A stretch of DNA of 64,000 bases from JACVRW01 sp963808775 (GCA_963808775.1 CAWEGR010000001.1:62001-126000); one strand, 5' to 3'. Counted from the stretch's first letter, positions 1-8,752 are shown. The notes: generated by a model from the letters alone, not told the origin. Numbers and translations: made by a program.

Positions 1-102
1 CCGCCGCGGGCTCCCTTCCGGGCCGCGGCGCTGACGCTCTACCGCTCGACGCTGCGCCGCGAGGGCGCCGAGTACGACGCGCTCGCGCGCCGCGAGCTCT
101 GA
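1..102 (+). CDS. C-terminal end of an unidentified protein (partial)
   Basis: The frame is open from base 1 to a TGA at 100-102 and encodes 33 residues ending in DALARREL. The codons are GC-rich at third positions like neighbouring genes, so this is probably the tail of a real gene whose start lies before the window. The fragment is too short to assign a family. The next gene begins 14 bases later on the same strand, so the two may be co-transcribed. Confidence 0.5.
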   Translation, partial: PPRAPFRAAALTLYRSTLRREGAEYDALARREL

Positions 103-116
103 TCTAGGCTCGCGCC

Positions 117-677
117 ATGCCGCGACTGGCCCTGCCCGACCCGCCGCTGCGCGAGGACGACGTGCTGCTCAGGCCCTGGAGCCTCGCCGACGTGCCGGCG
201 GTCACCGCCGCCTGCCAGGACCCCGAGATCCCGCGCTGGACGGTGGTGCCCCATCGCTACACGGAGGAGGACGCGCGCGAGTTCATCGGCGGGCTCGACG
301 ACGACCTCGCCACGGGCAGGCAGCTCGCCCTCGCCGCTGTCGACCCGGGCGGGCGCCTGCTCGGGGCGGTCGGGATCTCGAGCTTCGTGTGGCCTGACCT
401 CACCTGCGAGATCGGCTACTGGACCGCGCGCGAGGCCCGCGGCCGCGGCGTGGCGAGCGCGGGCCTGCGGCTCCTGTCGCGCTGGGCGCTCACGGACCTC
501 GGGCTCGAGCGGGTCGAGCTGTTCGCGAACCCGGAGAACGCCGCGTCCCAGCGCGTGGCGGAGCGGGCGGGCTTCACGCGCGAGGGCCTGCTGCGCCGCT
601 ACCGCTACCGGCACGGAGTGCGCGAGGACCTCGTCATCTTCAGCCTGCTGAGGGAGGACCTGGGTCGAGCGGTCTGA
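117..677 (+). CDS. GNAT family N-acetyltransferase (RimJ/RimL type)
   Basis: This 186-residue protein has the length and pattern of the RimJ/RimL branch of GNAT acetyltransferases, which move an acetyl group from acetyl-CoA to an amine, often a protein N-terminus or a small molecule. The opening LRPWSLADVPAV stretch is typical of the family. The pyrophosphate-binding loop is seen as ARGRGVA near residue 110, and the conserved late motif reads NPENAASQRVAERAGF. The substrate cannot be told from sequence. The 3' end overlaps the convergent DUF385 gene by 38 bases. No clear ribosome binding site precedes the ATG. Confidence 0.85.
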   Translation: MPRLALPDPPLREDDVLLRPWSLADVPAVTAACQDPEIPRWTVVPHRYTEEDAREFIGGLDDDLATGRQLALAAVDPGGRLLGAVGISSFVWPDLTCEIGYWTAREARGRGVASAGLRLLSRWALTDLGLERVELFANPENAASQRVAERAGFTREGLLRRYRYRHGVREDLVIFSLLREDLGRAV

Positions 678-1161
678 GCTCGATCACCGGGATCTCGCGG
701 ATCCCGGCGGTGCGCCGCCGGTACTCGATCCAGCCGGGGTAGATCTCGATCCCGCGGTCATACCAGCGCTCGCGCTCCTCGCCCACGAGCTCGCGGGCGA
801 GCATCCGGCGCCTCTCGCCGTCGAGCTCGGCGAGCGCCTCGGGGTGCGCCCTCAGGTTGTGGTACCAGGCCGGGTTGCGCGCCTGGCCGAAGTTCGACGC
901 GATCACCACGAGCCGCTCGCCGTCGGGGATCGCCACGAGCGGCAGCGTGCGCGGGCGGCCGCTCTTCGCGCCGGTGGTGGTCAGCTCGACCACGGGCATG
1001 CCGGTGACCCACTCCGTCAGGGTGGTACGGCCGCGCGTGGCGCGGCGCACGAGCTCGTCGGCGGGCTGGAGCGCGAGGGCGTAGAGGCGCGACAGCGGCT
1101 TCCACTCGCCGGAGCGGCGCATCGCCCGCCGCAGGAGGTTCGCATCGGAGTGCCCGTGCAT
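640..1161 (-). CDS. Nitroreductase/deazaflavin-dependent oxidoreductase family protein (DUF385, Ddn-like)
   Basis: The 173-residue protein matches the split-barrel DUF385/Ddn family, whose studied members use the deazaflavin cofactor F420. Visible family features are VELTTTGAKSGRPRTLPL around residues 57-74, then VVIASNFGQARNPAWYHNLRAHP near residues 85-107, where the Asn-Pro-Ala-Trp-Tyr-His motif is diagnostic. Such proteins are common in Actinobacteria that make F420. The substrate is unknown. It converges on and overlaps the GNAT gene. Confidence 0.85.
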   Translation of the reverse strand: MHGHSDANLLRRAMRRSGEWKPLSRLYALALQPADELVRRATRGRTTLTEWVTGMPVVELTTTGAKSGRPRTLPLVAIPDGERLVVIASNFGQARNPAWYHNLRAHPEALAELDGERRRMLARELVGEERERWYDRGIEIYPGWIEYRRRTAGIREIPVIELRPLDPGPPSAG

Positions 1162-1184
1162 GCCGAGACCGTATCCTCGCCGGT

Positions 1185-1676
1185 GTGCGCCGCGCGCTCG
1201 TCCTCATCGTGCTCTGCGCGCCGCTGCTTGCGGCGGAGGGGGCGGCGGCCTGCAGTTGCCTGCCGCCCGACCGCTCCACGCTGCGGGAGCGCGGACGCCG
1301 CCGCGGTGGTGCGGCTGCTGTCGGTCGAGCGCGTGCGCGACACACGGGCTCCTCGGGCGACCCGGCCGTCTACACGTACCGGGTCCGGCGGGTGGTGAAG
1401 GGCGGGCTCAGGCGCGGCCGGCGGATCGCGGTGCGAAGCGCGATCTCGGACGCCACCTGTGGGCTCTCGCACCGGGTGGGGGTGCTCTCCGGGCTGTTCC
1501 TCGACCGCCGCCGCGGCCGCTGGCACTCCGGAAGCTGCTTGCAGACGACGCCCCGGAACCTGCGCCGGATCGCAGCGGGCGCGACGGCGCAGCGGGCAGA
1601 CGCGGCCTGCGGCTCGCGCCAACCGCCGCTGAGCGCGCTCACCGGGCAGTTCACCTCTATTTGGTTGTGTAGTTGA
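1185..1676 (+). CDS. Secreted NTR/TIMP-like protein (frameshifted)
   Basis: The GTG start opens a Sec-type signal peptide (VRRALVLIVLCAPLLAAEGAAA) followed by the CSCLPP motif seen at the mature N-terminus of NTR/TIMP-like domains. Later residues (YTYRVRRVVKG, then a Cys-containing segment and GLFLDRR.GRWHSGSC) fit the same small secreted family, common in actinobacteria but of unknown function. The stretch from about 1288 to 1345 reads correctly only in another frame (SADAAAVVRLLSVERV), so two compensating indels are present. Whether this is decay or sequencing error is undecided. Confidence 0.55.
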   Translation: MRRALVLIVLCAPLLAAEGAAACSCLPPDRSTLRERGRRRGGAAAVGRARARHTGSSGDPAVYTYRVRRVVKGGLRRGRRIAVRSAISDATCGLSHRVGVLSGLFLDRRRGRWHSGSCLQTTPRNLRRIAAGATAQRADAACGSRQPPLSALTGQFTSIWLCS

Positions 1677-1704
1677 CGTTTCATGCGCGGAGACCGCGTA
1701 TGCT
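1673..1704 (+). promoter_or_regulatory. Possible sigma-A type promoter for the sulfur operon
   Basis: TTGACG at 1673-1678 and TATGCT at 1699-1704 resemble -35 and -10 hexamers. Their 20-base spacing is longer than the usual 17 or so, which lowers confidence. They lie just before the palindrome at 1721-1739 and the permease gene, so a repressible promoter is plausible. Confidence 0.3.
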
Positions 1705-1720
1705 GCCACCTGTGATCGTT

Positions 1721-1739
1721 AACAACTGTGTCGGTTGTT
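1721..1739. promoter_or_regulatory. Perfect inverted repeat, candidate ArsR operator
   Basis: AACAAC at 1721-1726 and GTTGTT at 1734-1739 form a perfect 6-bp inverted repeat with a 7-base centre. It lies about 33 bases before the first gene of an operon that contains its own ArsR-family repressor gene (3699). ArsR proteins bind such short palindromes near promoters. The pairing of site and regulator is inference from context only. Confidence 0.4.
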
Positions 1740-1771
1740 GAAGCGGTTGAGTGCGCGGAGACCGAGCGCGC

Positions 1772-2541
1772 GTGCTGATCCTCGTCGCACTCGGCCTGGT
1801 GATCGGTCTCGCGGTCGGCATCGTCGGCGGCGGGGGCGCGGTGCTGGCGGTGCCCGGTGCTCGTGTACGTGGTGGGCATCGGCGTTCACGAGGCGACCAC
1901 CGTCAGCCTCGCGGTCGTAGCGGCCGCCGGCCACAGCCGGCGCGGCGGGGCAGATCCGCGAAGGGGCGGTGTGCTGGTCGTCGGCGGCTTGGTTCGCCTC
2001 CGCGGCGGTGGCTGGGAGCATCGTCGGCAGCGTCGCGAACGCGGCGATCGAGGGTCGCGCGCTCCTGCTCGTCTTCAGCGGCGGTGATGCTGGTGGCGGC
2101 CGCCGCGACGTGGCGTCGCGCTGGAGCACCGGGCTGCGCGGCGGCGGGCTGCCCGGAGGCTCGCGCGGCGGTGCTCGTCCCCGTGGGGCTGGGCGTCGGC
2201 GCGCTCACCGGCCTCGTCGGGCGTGGGCGGCGGCTTCCTCGTGGTTCCGGCCCTCGCGGTCGGACTCAGCTTCGGCATGCGCGAGGCGATGGCGACGTCC
2301 ATGGTTGTCATCGCGATCGTCTCGGCCCTCGGCCTGGTAGCCCATCTCGCGGCGGGGAATGAGCTCGATGTGCCGCTGGCGCTCGAGGTCGGCACGGCCA
2401 GCCTGGCGGGAGCACTCGCCGCGCCCGCGCTCGGGCGGCGCCTGCCGGTCGCCGCCCTCGGCCGCGCGTTCTCACTGCTCGTCGCCGCGAGTTGCGGTCG
2501 CCGTGGCGGGCGCGGCCGCCGCTGGAATCAACGTGAGCTAG
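1772..2541 (+). pseudogene. Sulfite exporter TauE/SafE family permease (multiple frameshifts)
   Basis: Pieces in successive frames join into one hydrophobic protein of about 250 residues. The start is GTG (VLILVALGLVIGLAVGIVGGGGA), a middle part reads HEATTVSLAVVAAAG and GSIVGSVANAAIEGR, a second glycine-rich repeat reads GLVG.GGGFLVVPALAVG, and the end is AGAAAAGINVS. The two GxxxGxGGG-type repeats separated by membrane segments are characteristic of TauE/SafE permeases, which move sulfite, sulfoacetate or related anions. At least five breaks are needed (near 1855, 1945, 2085, 2222 and 2490), each advancing the frame by one, as single-base insertions would. First gene of the sulfur operon. 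Confidence 0.7.
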
Positions 2542-2554
2542 GAGCAAGGAGCCA

Positions 2555-3682
2555 GTGATCCCGACGACAGCACACATCGATCTCTCCACTGGAGCTCGCG
2601 GAGCGGATCGCCGCCGGCGAGCAGCGTGACGGTTCTCGATGTGCGGAGCGACGCGGACTGGCGCATCGAGGGGCAGGGCGTCCGCCACCTGCATGTCCCG
2701 GCGGCCGAGCTCCTCGCGGATCCCGGCGCCGTCGCCCGGGTCTCGTCGACGGACCGGTCGTGGTTCTCTGCGCCCGCGGGCGCGACCGCGCAGGTCGGCC
2801 GCCGAGGCGCTCGCCGAGCGCGGCGTCGACGCCGCGGTGGTGGCGGGCGGGATGCGCGGCTGGATCGGCGCGCTTCAGGAGCGCCCGGTACCGCTCCCGA
2901 TCGACGGGGCTCGAGCTCGTTCAGGTCCAGCGCCCGGGCCGCGGCTGCCTCTCGTACCTGCTGGTCGCCGGAGGCGAGGCGCTCGTCGTCGACCCCGCGC
3001 CCGATGCGGAGGTCTACGCGTCGCTCGCCGCGGCGGCTCGACGCCGAGGTGCGGCAGGTGGTCGAGACCCACCTCCACGCCGACCACCTGTCGGGCGCTC
3101 GCGCTCTTGCCGAGCTGAGCGGGGCGCGACTCCGCATGCCCGCAGCAGCTCTCGAGCGCGGCAGTCGCCTACGGGGACCGGGTCGACGCCGCTGTGCGAC
3201 GGTGACCGGCTCGAGCTCGGGGGCGTCGAGCTGCGGGCCGTCGCGCTTCCCGGCCACACGACAGACATGATGGGCCTGCTCGTCGCGGGTCGCGCGCTGA
3301 TGGGCGGCGACTCCCTGTTCGCCGACGGAATCGCCCGCCCGGATCTGCAGCGCGGCGACCCGGAGGGCGCGCGCGCGATGAGCCGGACGCTGCACGCGAG
3401 CCTCCGCGGAGCGCGTCCTCTCGCTTGGCGATGACGTCGTGCTCCTGCCGGGGCATGCGCACCCGGGCGTTCTCCCGGGCCCGGTCAGCCCGACCCTCGG
3501 GGAGGTCCGCGGGCGCGTGCCCGAGCTCGCCATCGAGGACGCCGACGATTTTGCCGACGCGCTGCTGGCCGACGATGCCACCGCGCCCTGCCAACTACGA
3601 GGCCGTGATCGCCGTGAACGCCGGCACCGAGCCCTTCGACCCCGAACTCGAGTCGGGCGGCAACAGCTGCGCGACGCGCTGA
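2555..3682 (+). pseudogene. Rhodanese domain plus metallo-beta-lactamase persulfide dioxygenase-like protein (multiple frameshifts)
   Basis: Reading across frames gives an N-terminal rhodanese domain (VTVLDVRSDADW, active-site loop around VVLCARGR with the catalytic Cys, then GGMRGW) followed by an ETHE1-like MBL domain with THLHADHLSG, GHT, the MGGDSLF segment and PGHAHPG supplying the metal ligands. Proteins of this type oxidise glutathione persulfide to sulfite. With the TauE-like permease upstream this makes a sulfide/persulfide-to-sulfite pathway with export. About ten frame breaks lie between 2585 and 3595, most acting as one-base insertions. The gene ends 16 bases before the ArsR gene. 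Confidence 0.7.
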
Positions 3683-3698
3683 TGACGAGAGGACGACG

Positions 3699-4038
3699 AT
3701 GAAGCTCCCCAGCCCGATCCCACTCGACCTCGCCGAGATGATCGCCGCCCGCATGCGCGTGATCGGCGACGCCAACCGGATTCGCCTGCTCGACCTGCTG
3801 CGTGACGGCGAGCTATCGGTATCGCAGCTCACCGAGACGGCTTGGCAGCAGCCAGCAGAACGTCTCGAAGCACCTCGGCATCCTGCACCGCGCGGGCATC
3901 GTCGCCCGGCGCAAGGAGGGCACCACCGTGCTCTACAGCGTCGCCGACGAGGGCGTCTACGAGCTCTGCGAGCAGGTCTGCGGAGGGCTTCGCAACCAAC
4001 TCGACGAGCTGAGCGCCCTGATCGAGCAGACGGGATGA
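3699..4038 (+). CDS. ArsR/SmtB family transcriptional regulator (one frameshift)
   Basis: The first half (MRVIGDANRIRLLDLLRDGELSVSQL) is a typical ArsR winged-helix start. After a one-base shift near 3845 the recognition helix and wing follow (SSQQNVSKHLGILHRAGIVARRKEGTTVLYSV). The usual metal-binding ELCVCDL motif is replaced by ELSVSQL, but two cysteines occur near the C-terminus (LCEQVCGG), which might sense persulfide or metals; that is inference. The stop overlaps the start of the MMPL gene (ATGA), so the two are translationally coupled. It probably controls this operon through the palindrome at 1721-1739. Confidence 0.75.
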
Positions 4039-6171
4039 GCGGCACCGCCGCCCGAACCGTGAACCGGAGCGGCCCGATCGGCAGGCTCGGCCGCTGGGCG
4101 GCCGGCAACCCGAGGGTGGTGTTCGCGTCCTGGGCAATCGTCGCGCTGGCTCTCGGCGTGCTCGCGCCGCGCGTGGAACATGCGCTCTCCGGCGCCGGGT
4201 GGCAGGCAAACGGGTCGGAATCGCTCGAGGTCCGCGATCTCGCGGAGCGCGAGTTCGGGGGAATCGGCGGGACGGCGCTGATGGTCGTGTTGCACAGCGA
4301 GGACAGGACCGCCGGCTCCCCGGCGTTCGACCAGGCCGTCGAGCGAGTCGCCGCGACGCTGCGCGCCGACGAGCGCGTGGCGGCGGTGGAGCTTGCCGCG
4401 GGCCGGCACGACGGTCAGCGCGGACGGGCACACGGCCGTCGTGATGGCGGGCGCGGGTGCGGACTCGAACGAGATGGTGCGAGCCGCCGACGACCTCGAG
4501 GAACCACTGGCACGCCGCGGCGGCGAGGACGTCCAGGTGACGCTGACGGGCGCATCGAGCATGTGGTCCGACTTCAACCAGGCCAATCGAGAGGCGATGC
4601 TCAAATCGGAGCTCGTCAGCTGGCCGGTGACGCTCGCAATCCTGGTCATCGCGTTCGGCTCGCTCGTGGCGGCCGGGCTCCCGCTGCTGCTGACGATCCT
4701 CGGGCTCGTGGCGTCGGCCGGATCGCTCTACCTGCTGACGCTCCTGACCCCGGTCTCGATCTGGGCGATGAATTTCGCGCTGATGTTCGCTCTCGCGCTC
4801 GGCATCGACTACGCCCTCTTCGTGGTCTACCGCTTCCGTGGGGCGCTGTTCGGCTCAGGGCTCACCGTGGACGAGGCGATCGAGCGAACGATGGACACGG
4901 CCGGAAAGGCCGTCCTGTTCAGCGGCGTCACCGTGCTGTTCTCGCTCAGCTCCGTCATGCTGGTGAACAGCCCCGCATTCCGATCGATGGCCGTGGGGAT
5001 CATGCTGTCCGTGATCTTTGTGCTGGCGGCGACGCTCACCTTGCTGCCGGCGGTGCTCGCCCGCCTGGGCCCGCGGATTGACCGGCTGTCGCTGCCGTGG
5101 GTGCACTCGGGCGAGCACCGGTCGGCGCGCATGGCGGCATGGGGCGAGCGCCTCTGGCGACGCCCCTGGCTGCCCGGCATCGCCGCGGCAGTGGTGCTGG
5201 TCGTGCTCGCGCTCCCCGTGCTGTCGCTCGACACCGGCATGCCCTCGATCAAGGTCGTTCCCAAGGGCGACTCGAGCCGTCGAGGGCTACGAGCAGGTGC
5301 AGGCAGCCTTCGGCCGGGGCGCACCGGGCGCGCTCCAGATCGTGACCCCGGCGGCTCAGGCCGGTGCCGTGCGGTCCGAGCTCGCCGCCGACCGCGGCTT
5401 CGTTCGGGTGACGCGACCGCGCACGGGGACGTCCGGCCGGCTCGCGCTGATCCAGGCCGTCCCCGGGGCGGACCCGTCTTCGGAGCGCCGTGGGCAGCGC
5501 GATCGACCGCCTGCGCGCAGCGCTGCCGGCAGGGGTGCTCGTCGGTGGGGCCGTGGCGGAGAACCACGACCTCGAAGGCGGAGCTCGCCGGGAAGACGCC
5601 GCTCGTGATCGGCATGGTCCTGGCCCTCGGCTTCCTTCTGCTGCTGGTAGCCCTGCAGGCGCCGCTTGCGGCGCTGATCGGGACGGTCACGAACCTGCTC
5701 GCCACGGGCGCGGCGTTCGGTGTCGCGAAGCTGCTCTTCCAGGACGGCATCGGGGCAGGAGTGCTTGGCTTCGAGTCCCAGGGCTTCCTCGATGCGTGGG
5801 GACCAGTCTTCTTCTTCGCGATGATCTTCGCGATCTCGATGGACTACACGGTGTTCCTGCTCTCGAGCGCTCGTGAGCACTGGGAGCGAGGTGAGGGATC
5901 CCGTGCCGCCATGGTCGGCGGCCTCGCGCACTCGGGGCGGGTGATCCTCGCCGCGGCCGCGGTGATGGTGGCGGTGTTCTTTACGTTCGCGCTGTCTGGA
6001 CCGCTTCCGCCGAAGGAGATGGGGATCATTCTCGGGATCGCCGTGCTTCTCGACGCGCTGCTCGTGCGCCTGCTCCTCGTCCCGGTCTTGCTCCGTCTGG
6101 CGGGCTCAGCCGCCTGGTGGCTGCCTCGCCCCCTCGCGCGGGTGTTGCCCGCGGTGCGATTCGGGCACTGA
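4035..6171 (+). CDS. MMPL family RND-type membrane transporter (frameshifted)
   Basis: Reassembled across four frame breaks (near 4400, 5270, 5490 and 5575, all +1) this is an MMPL protein of about 710 residues. It has an N-terminal membrane helix, an extracytoplasmic domain, a first six-helix bundle (residues about 195-340, with GIDYALFVVYRFR), a second periplasmic loop and a second bundle with SMDYTVFLLSSAREHW. The two GxDY/SMDY segments are the proton-relay signature of the family. MMPL transporters export lipids or drugs; the cargo here is unknown. The start is ATG overlapping the ArsR stop. The second half (5580-6171) is in one clean frame. Confidence 0.75.
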
Positions 6172-6248
6172 GCCCGGCCCGGGGGCGAACATCTGTCCGG
6201 TCCGACTCCTAGCTTGTGGATCTCAAGAGCTTCGAGGAGAGACACAGA

Positions 6249-7366
6249 ATGGACAAGGAGCAGCAGAAGGCCGCTCAGGCGCGGGAGGCCGCGCTCAAGG
6301 GCGCGCTCACGCAGATAGAGCGGCAGTTCGGGCAGGGCTCGATCATGAAGATGGGAGATGACGCGGCCCAGGTGCGGGTCCAGGCGATCCCCACGGGCGC
6401 GATGTCGCTCGACCTGGCGCTGGGCGTCGGCGGGGTTCCGCGCGGGCGCATCGTCGAGGTGTTCGGCCCAGAATCGAGCGGAAAGACGACGCTCCTCTAC
6501 CACGTGCTGGCGAACGCCCAGAGGATGGGCGGCATCTGCGCGTTCATCGACGCGGAGCACGCGATGGACCCGGCCTACGCCAAGCGCATCGGGGTCGACG
6601 TCGACGAGCTGCTCGTGTCGCAGCCGGACCACGGCGAGCAGGCACTCGAGATCGCGGACCTTCTGATCCGCTCGGGCGCGGTCGACATCGTGGCGATCGA
6701 CTCGGTGGCGGCGCTCACGCCGAAGGCCGAGCTCGAGGGGCAGATGGGCGACCAGACGGTCGGCCTGCAGGCGCGCATGATGTCCCAGGCGATGCGGAAG
6801 CTCGCCGGCAACCTGAACCGGGCGAACACGCTCTGCATCTTCACGAACCAGATCCGCGAGAAGGTCGGCGTGATGTTCGGCTCGCCGGAGACCCAGCCAG
6901 GCGGCCGCGCGCTCAAGTTCTATTCCTCGCAGCGGCTCGACATACGCAGGATCGAGACGCTCAAGGAGGGCACCGAGGCGGTCGGCAACCGCGTCCGGGT
7001 CAAGGTCGTCAAGAACAAGGTCGCGGCGCCGTTCCGGCAGGCCGAGTTCGACATCGAGTACGGGCAAGGGATCAGCTCGGAGGGCTGCATCCTCGATCTC
7101 GGGATCGAGCACGGGATCGTCCAGAAGTCGGGTTCGTTCTTCTCCTACGGGGACGAGCGGCTCGGCCAGGGGCGCAACAACGTCAAGGGCTACCTGCGCG
7201 AGAACCCCGCCGTGGCGGCGGAGATCGAGCGCAAGATCTACGACGTGCTCGGGGTCGAGCCGGCCGGCGCGCCGCTCCAGGCCGTCGAGCCGCCGGCCGA
7301 GGACGCCGAGGCGAGGCCGGCGCGGCGCCGGTCGCTGCCGACGAGCCCGAGGAGCGGGCCGCCTAG
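6249..7366 (+). CDS. recA: Recombinase RecA (3' frameshift)
   Basis: RecA forms filaments on single-stranded DNA, drives strand exchange and triggers the SOS response. The Walker A is GPESSGKTTL, followed by DAEHAMDPAYAKRIGVD, the L1/L2 regions (QARMMSQAMRKLAGNLN, GSPETQPGGRALKFY) and the C-terminal domain. I chose ATG 6249 because GAGGAGAG lies about 9 bases upstream, although the frame also opens at GTG 6216. As given, the frame runs on into recX through a very basic linker. A one-base deletion near 7310-7325 would restore a normal acidic RecA tail (AADEPEERAA) ending at TAG 7364-7366. Confidence 0.95.
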
Positions 7367-7427
7367 CGCGGCCCGGCGCGCCTCGATGCCCGCGCGCAGG
7401 CCATCCGGTCCGCGTCGTCCGCGCGCT

Positions 7428-7448
7428 CCGGCCCCGGTCCGGGGCCGG
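7428..7448. promoter_or_regulatory. Perfect GC-rich inverted repeat abutting the recX start
   Basis: CCGGCCCCGG at 7428-7437 and CCGGGGCCGG at 7439-7448 are exact inverted complements around a single T, ending on the base before the recX ATG. In RNA this would be a very stable hairpin. In other bacteria a hairpin between recA and recX attenuates recX, so the same role is likely here. The lack of a U tract argues against simple intrinsic termination; it may instead hinder ribosome entry. Confidence 0.6.
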
Positions 7449-7946
7449 ATGGAGCACGAGCGCGCCGTCGAGCTCGCCTACAAGGCGGTCGCGCGGCGCG
7501 AGCGGACGGTCGCGGAGCTGCGCGCGGTGCTCGAGCGCCGGCGCCTCGAGCCGGAGGCGATCGAGCACGCGGTGGCGGAGCTGTCCGCAAGCGGCTTCCT
7601 GGACGACGCCCGCTACGCCGAGCGCTTCGCCGAGGACAAGCGCGAGCTCGAGCACTGGGGCTCCGACCGCATCGGCCGCGAGCTCGCGCGGCGCGGGGTC
7701 GCCCCGGACCTGATCGACGAGGTCCTGAGGGGCTACGAGCAGGACGCCGAGCTCGAGACCGCCCTGCTCCTGCTCGAGCGCCGCTTCGCTGTGCCGCCGG
7801 CCGAGGATCGCGAGCGCGACCGCGCCTGGCGCATGCTCGTGCGGCGCGGCTACGCGCCGGAGCTCGCCTACGACGCCCTGCGCGAGCACGAGCGGCGCGC
7901 GCGGGTGGAGCAGGCGGCCACGGAGAGCGCGCGCAGGGCGGCGTGA
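7449..7946 (+). CDS. recX: Regulatory protein RecX
   Basis: RecX binds and inhibits RecA filaments. The 165-residue product starts MEHERAVELAYKAVARRERT and contains three helical RecX repeats, including SGFLDDARYAERFAEDKRE and GSDRIGRELARRGV, then RRGYAPELAYDAL near the end. Length and order match the family. It lies 82 bases after the likely true recA stop. In the given sequence it is joined in frame to RecA, which I attribute to an indel in recA rather than to a genuine fusion. Confidence 0.9.
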   Translation: MEHERAVELAYKAVARRERTVAELRAVLERRRLEPEAIEHAVAELSASGFLDDARYAERFAEDKRELEHWGSDRIGRELARRGVAPDLIDEVLRGYEQDAELETALLLLERRFAVPPAEDRERDRAWRMLVRRGYAPELAYDALREHERRARVEQAATESARRAA

Positions 7947-7957
7947 GGCGCGCCGTC

Positions 7958-8038
7958 GGGCGGCTGCGCGCCATCGGGCGCCTCGGGCGGCTCCGGGCGG
8001 CCGGGCGGCTCCGGGCCATCGAGCGACTTCGAGCGGCC
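7958..8038 (+). repeat. 18-bp degenerate tandem repeat after recX
   Basis: Units of 18 bp based on GGGCGGCTCCGGGCSRYC run from 7958 to 8038: a full unit at 7958, a half unit at 7976 and full units at 7985, 8003 and 8021. In one forward frame the array reads as repeats of Gly-Arg-Leu-Arg-Ala-Ile/Ala, but the resulting 62-residue frame has no other support, so I treat the array as non-coding. Confidence 0.6.
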
Positions 8039-8080
8039 GGTCCGCGCGGAGGAAGCAGTCCTGGAACGGGGTCGTCTCGC

Positions 8081-8106
8081 GACACCGATCCGGGAGCGCT
8101 TGCGCC
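8081..8106 (+). repeat. Copy of a dispersed GCGACACCGATCC repeat
   Basis: GCGACACCGATCCGGGAG begins at 8088 in the recX-GST gap. Close relatives of this string occur three times near 39.9-40.2 kb. The shared core is flanked on its left by a short self-complementary sequence, as in REP-type elements. Function unknown. Confidence 0.4.
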
Positions 8107-8127
8107 GACCCGGCCTTCGAACCTGAC

Positions 8128-8752
8128 GTGATCCGGCTCTACTACCGCCCGGCGACCGCCGCCATGGCGCCCCACGCGGCGCTGATCGCGGCGGGACAGG
8201 AGCCGGAGCTCGTGCTCGTCGAGCGCGATGGGGACCGCGTCGACCCGCCCGGCTACGTCGAGCTCAACCCGATGGGCGTCGTCCCGACGCTCGTCCACGA
8301 CGAGCTCGTGCTCACGGAGGCGGCCGCGATCGTCGGCTATGTGGCGGACACGTGGCCGCAGGCGGGGCTCGCCCCGGCGCGCGGGACCCGCGAGCGCGCG
8401 CGCTTCGACGAGCTGCTCGCGTTCCTGAGCACGACCCCGCAGCAGACGCTGCTGCGGCTCATCTACCCCGAGCGCTACACCACGGACGCGGACGCCTCGG
8501 GCGTGCGCGCGGCGGCCGCGACGGCGCTCGAGCGGCAGTTCGGCTGGCTCGCGACGCTCGTGTCCGAGCGGCGCTGTCTGCTGGGCGAGGAGCCGGGCGG
8601 CGCCGACCTCTACCTGCACATGCTGATCCGCTGGGGCCGCCACCTCGACCCGGACACGCGCACCCGCGACGGGCTCGGTCCCTTCTACCGCCGGCTGACC
8701 GCCGCAGCCGGCCGTCGCGGCGATGCTCGAGGCACAGGGAATCGAGGCCTGA
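8128..8752 (+). CDS. Glutathione S-transferase-like protein (3' frameshift)
   Basis: The N-terminal thioredoxin-like domain (IRLYYRPATAAMAPHAALIAAGQEPELVLV, NPMGVVPTLV, LTEAAAIVGYVAD) and the helical C-terminal domain (CLLGEEPGGADLYLHMLIRW) identify a GST fold. Actinobacteria usually lack glutathione, so the true thiol partner is open. One extra base near 8706 breaks the end of the frame; removing it gives a normal terminus (PAVAAMLEAQGIEA) and a stop at 8750-8752. The start is GTG. The gene stands alone between recX and rny. Confidence 0.75.

Noticed and set aside
5844..7889. A 681-codon minus-strand frame opposite recA and recX
   Set aside because: It is an antisense shadow; RecA and RecX motifs on the plus strand are decisive.
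7943..8131. A 62-codon gene overlapping the recX stop
   Set aside because: Its first half is the translation of an 18-bp tandem repeat and it has no ribosome site or homology.
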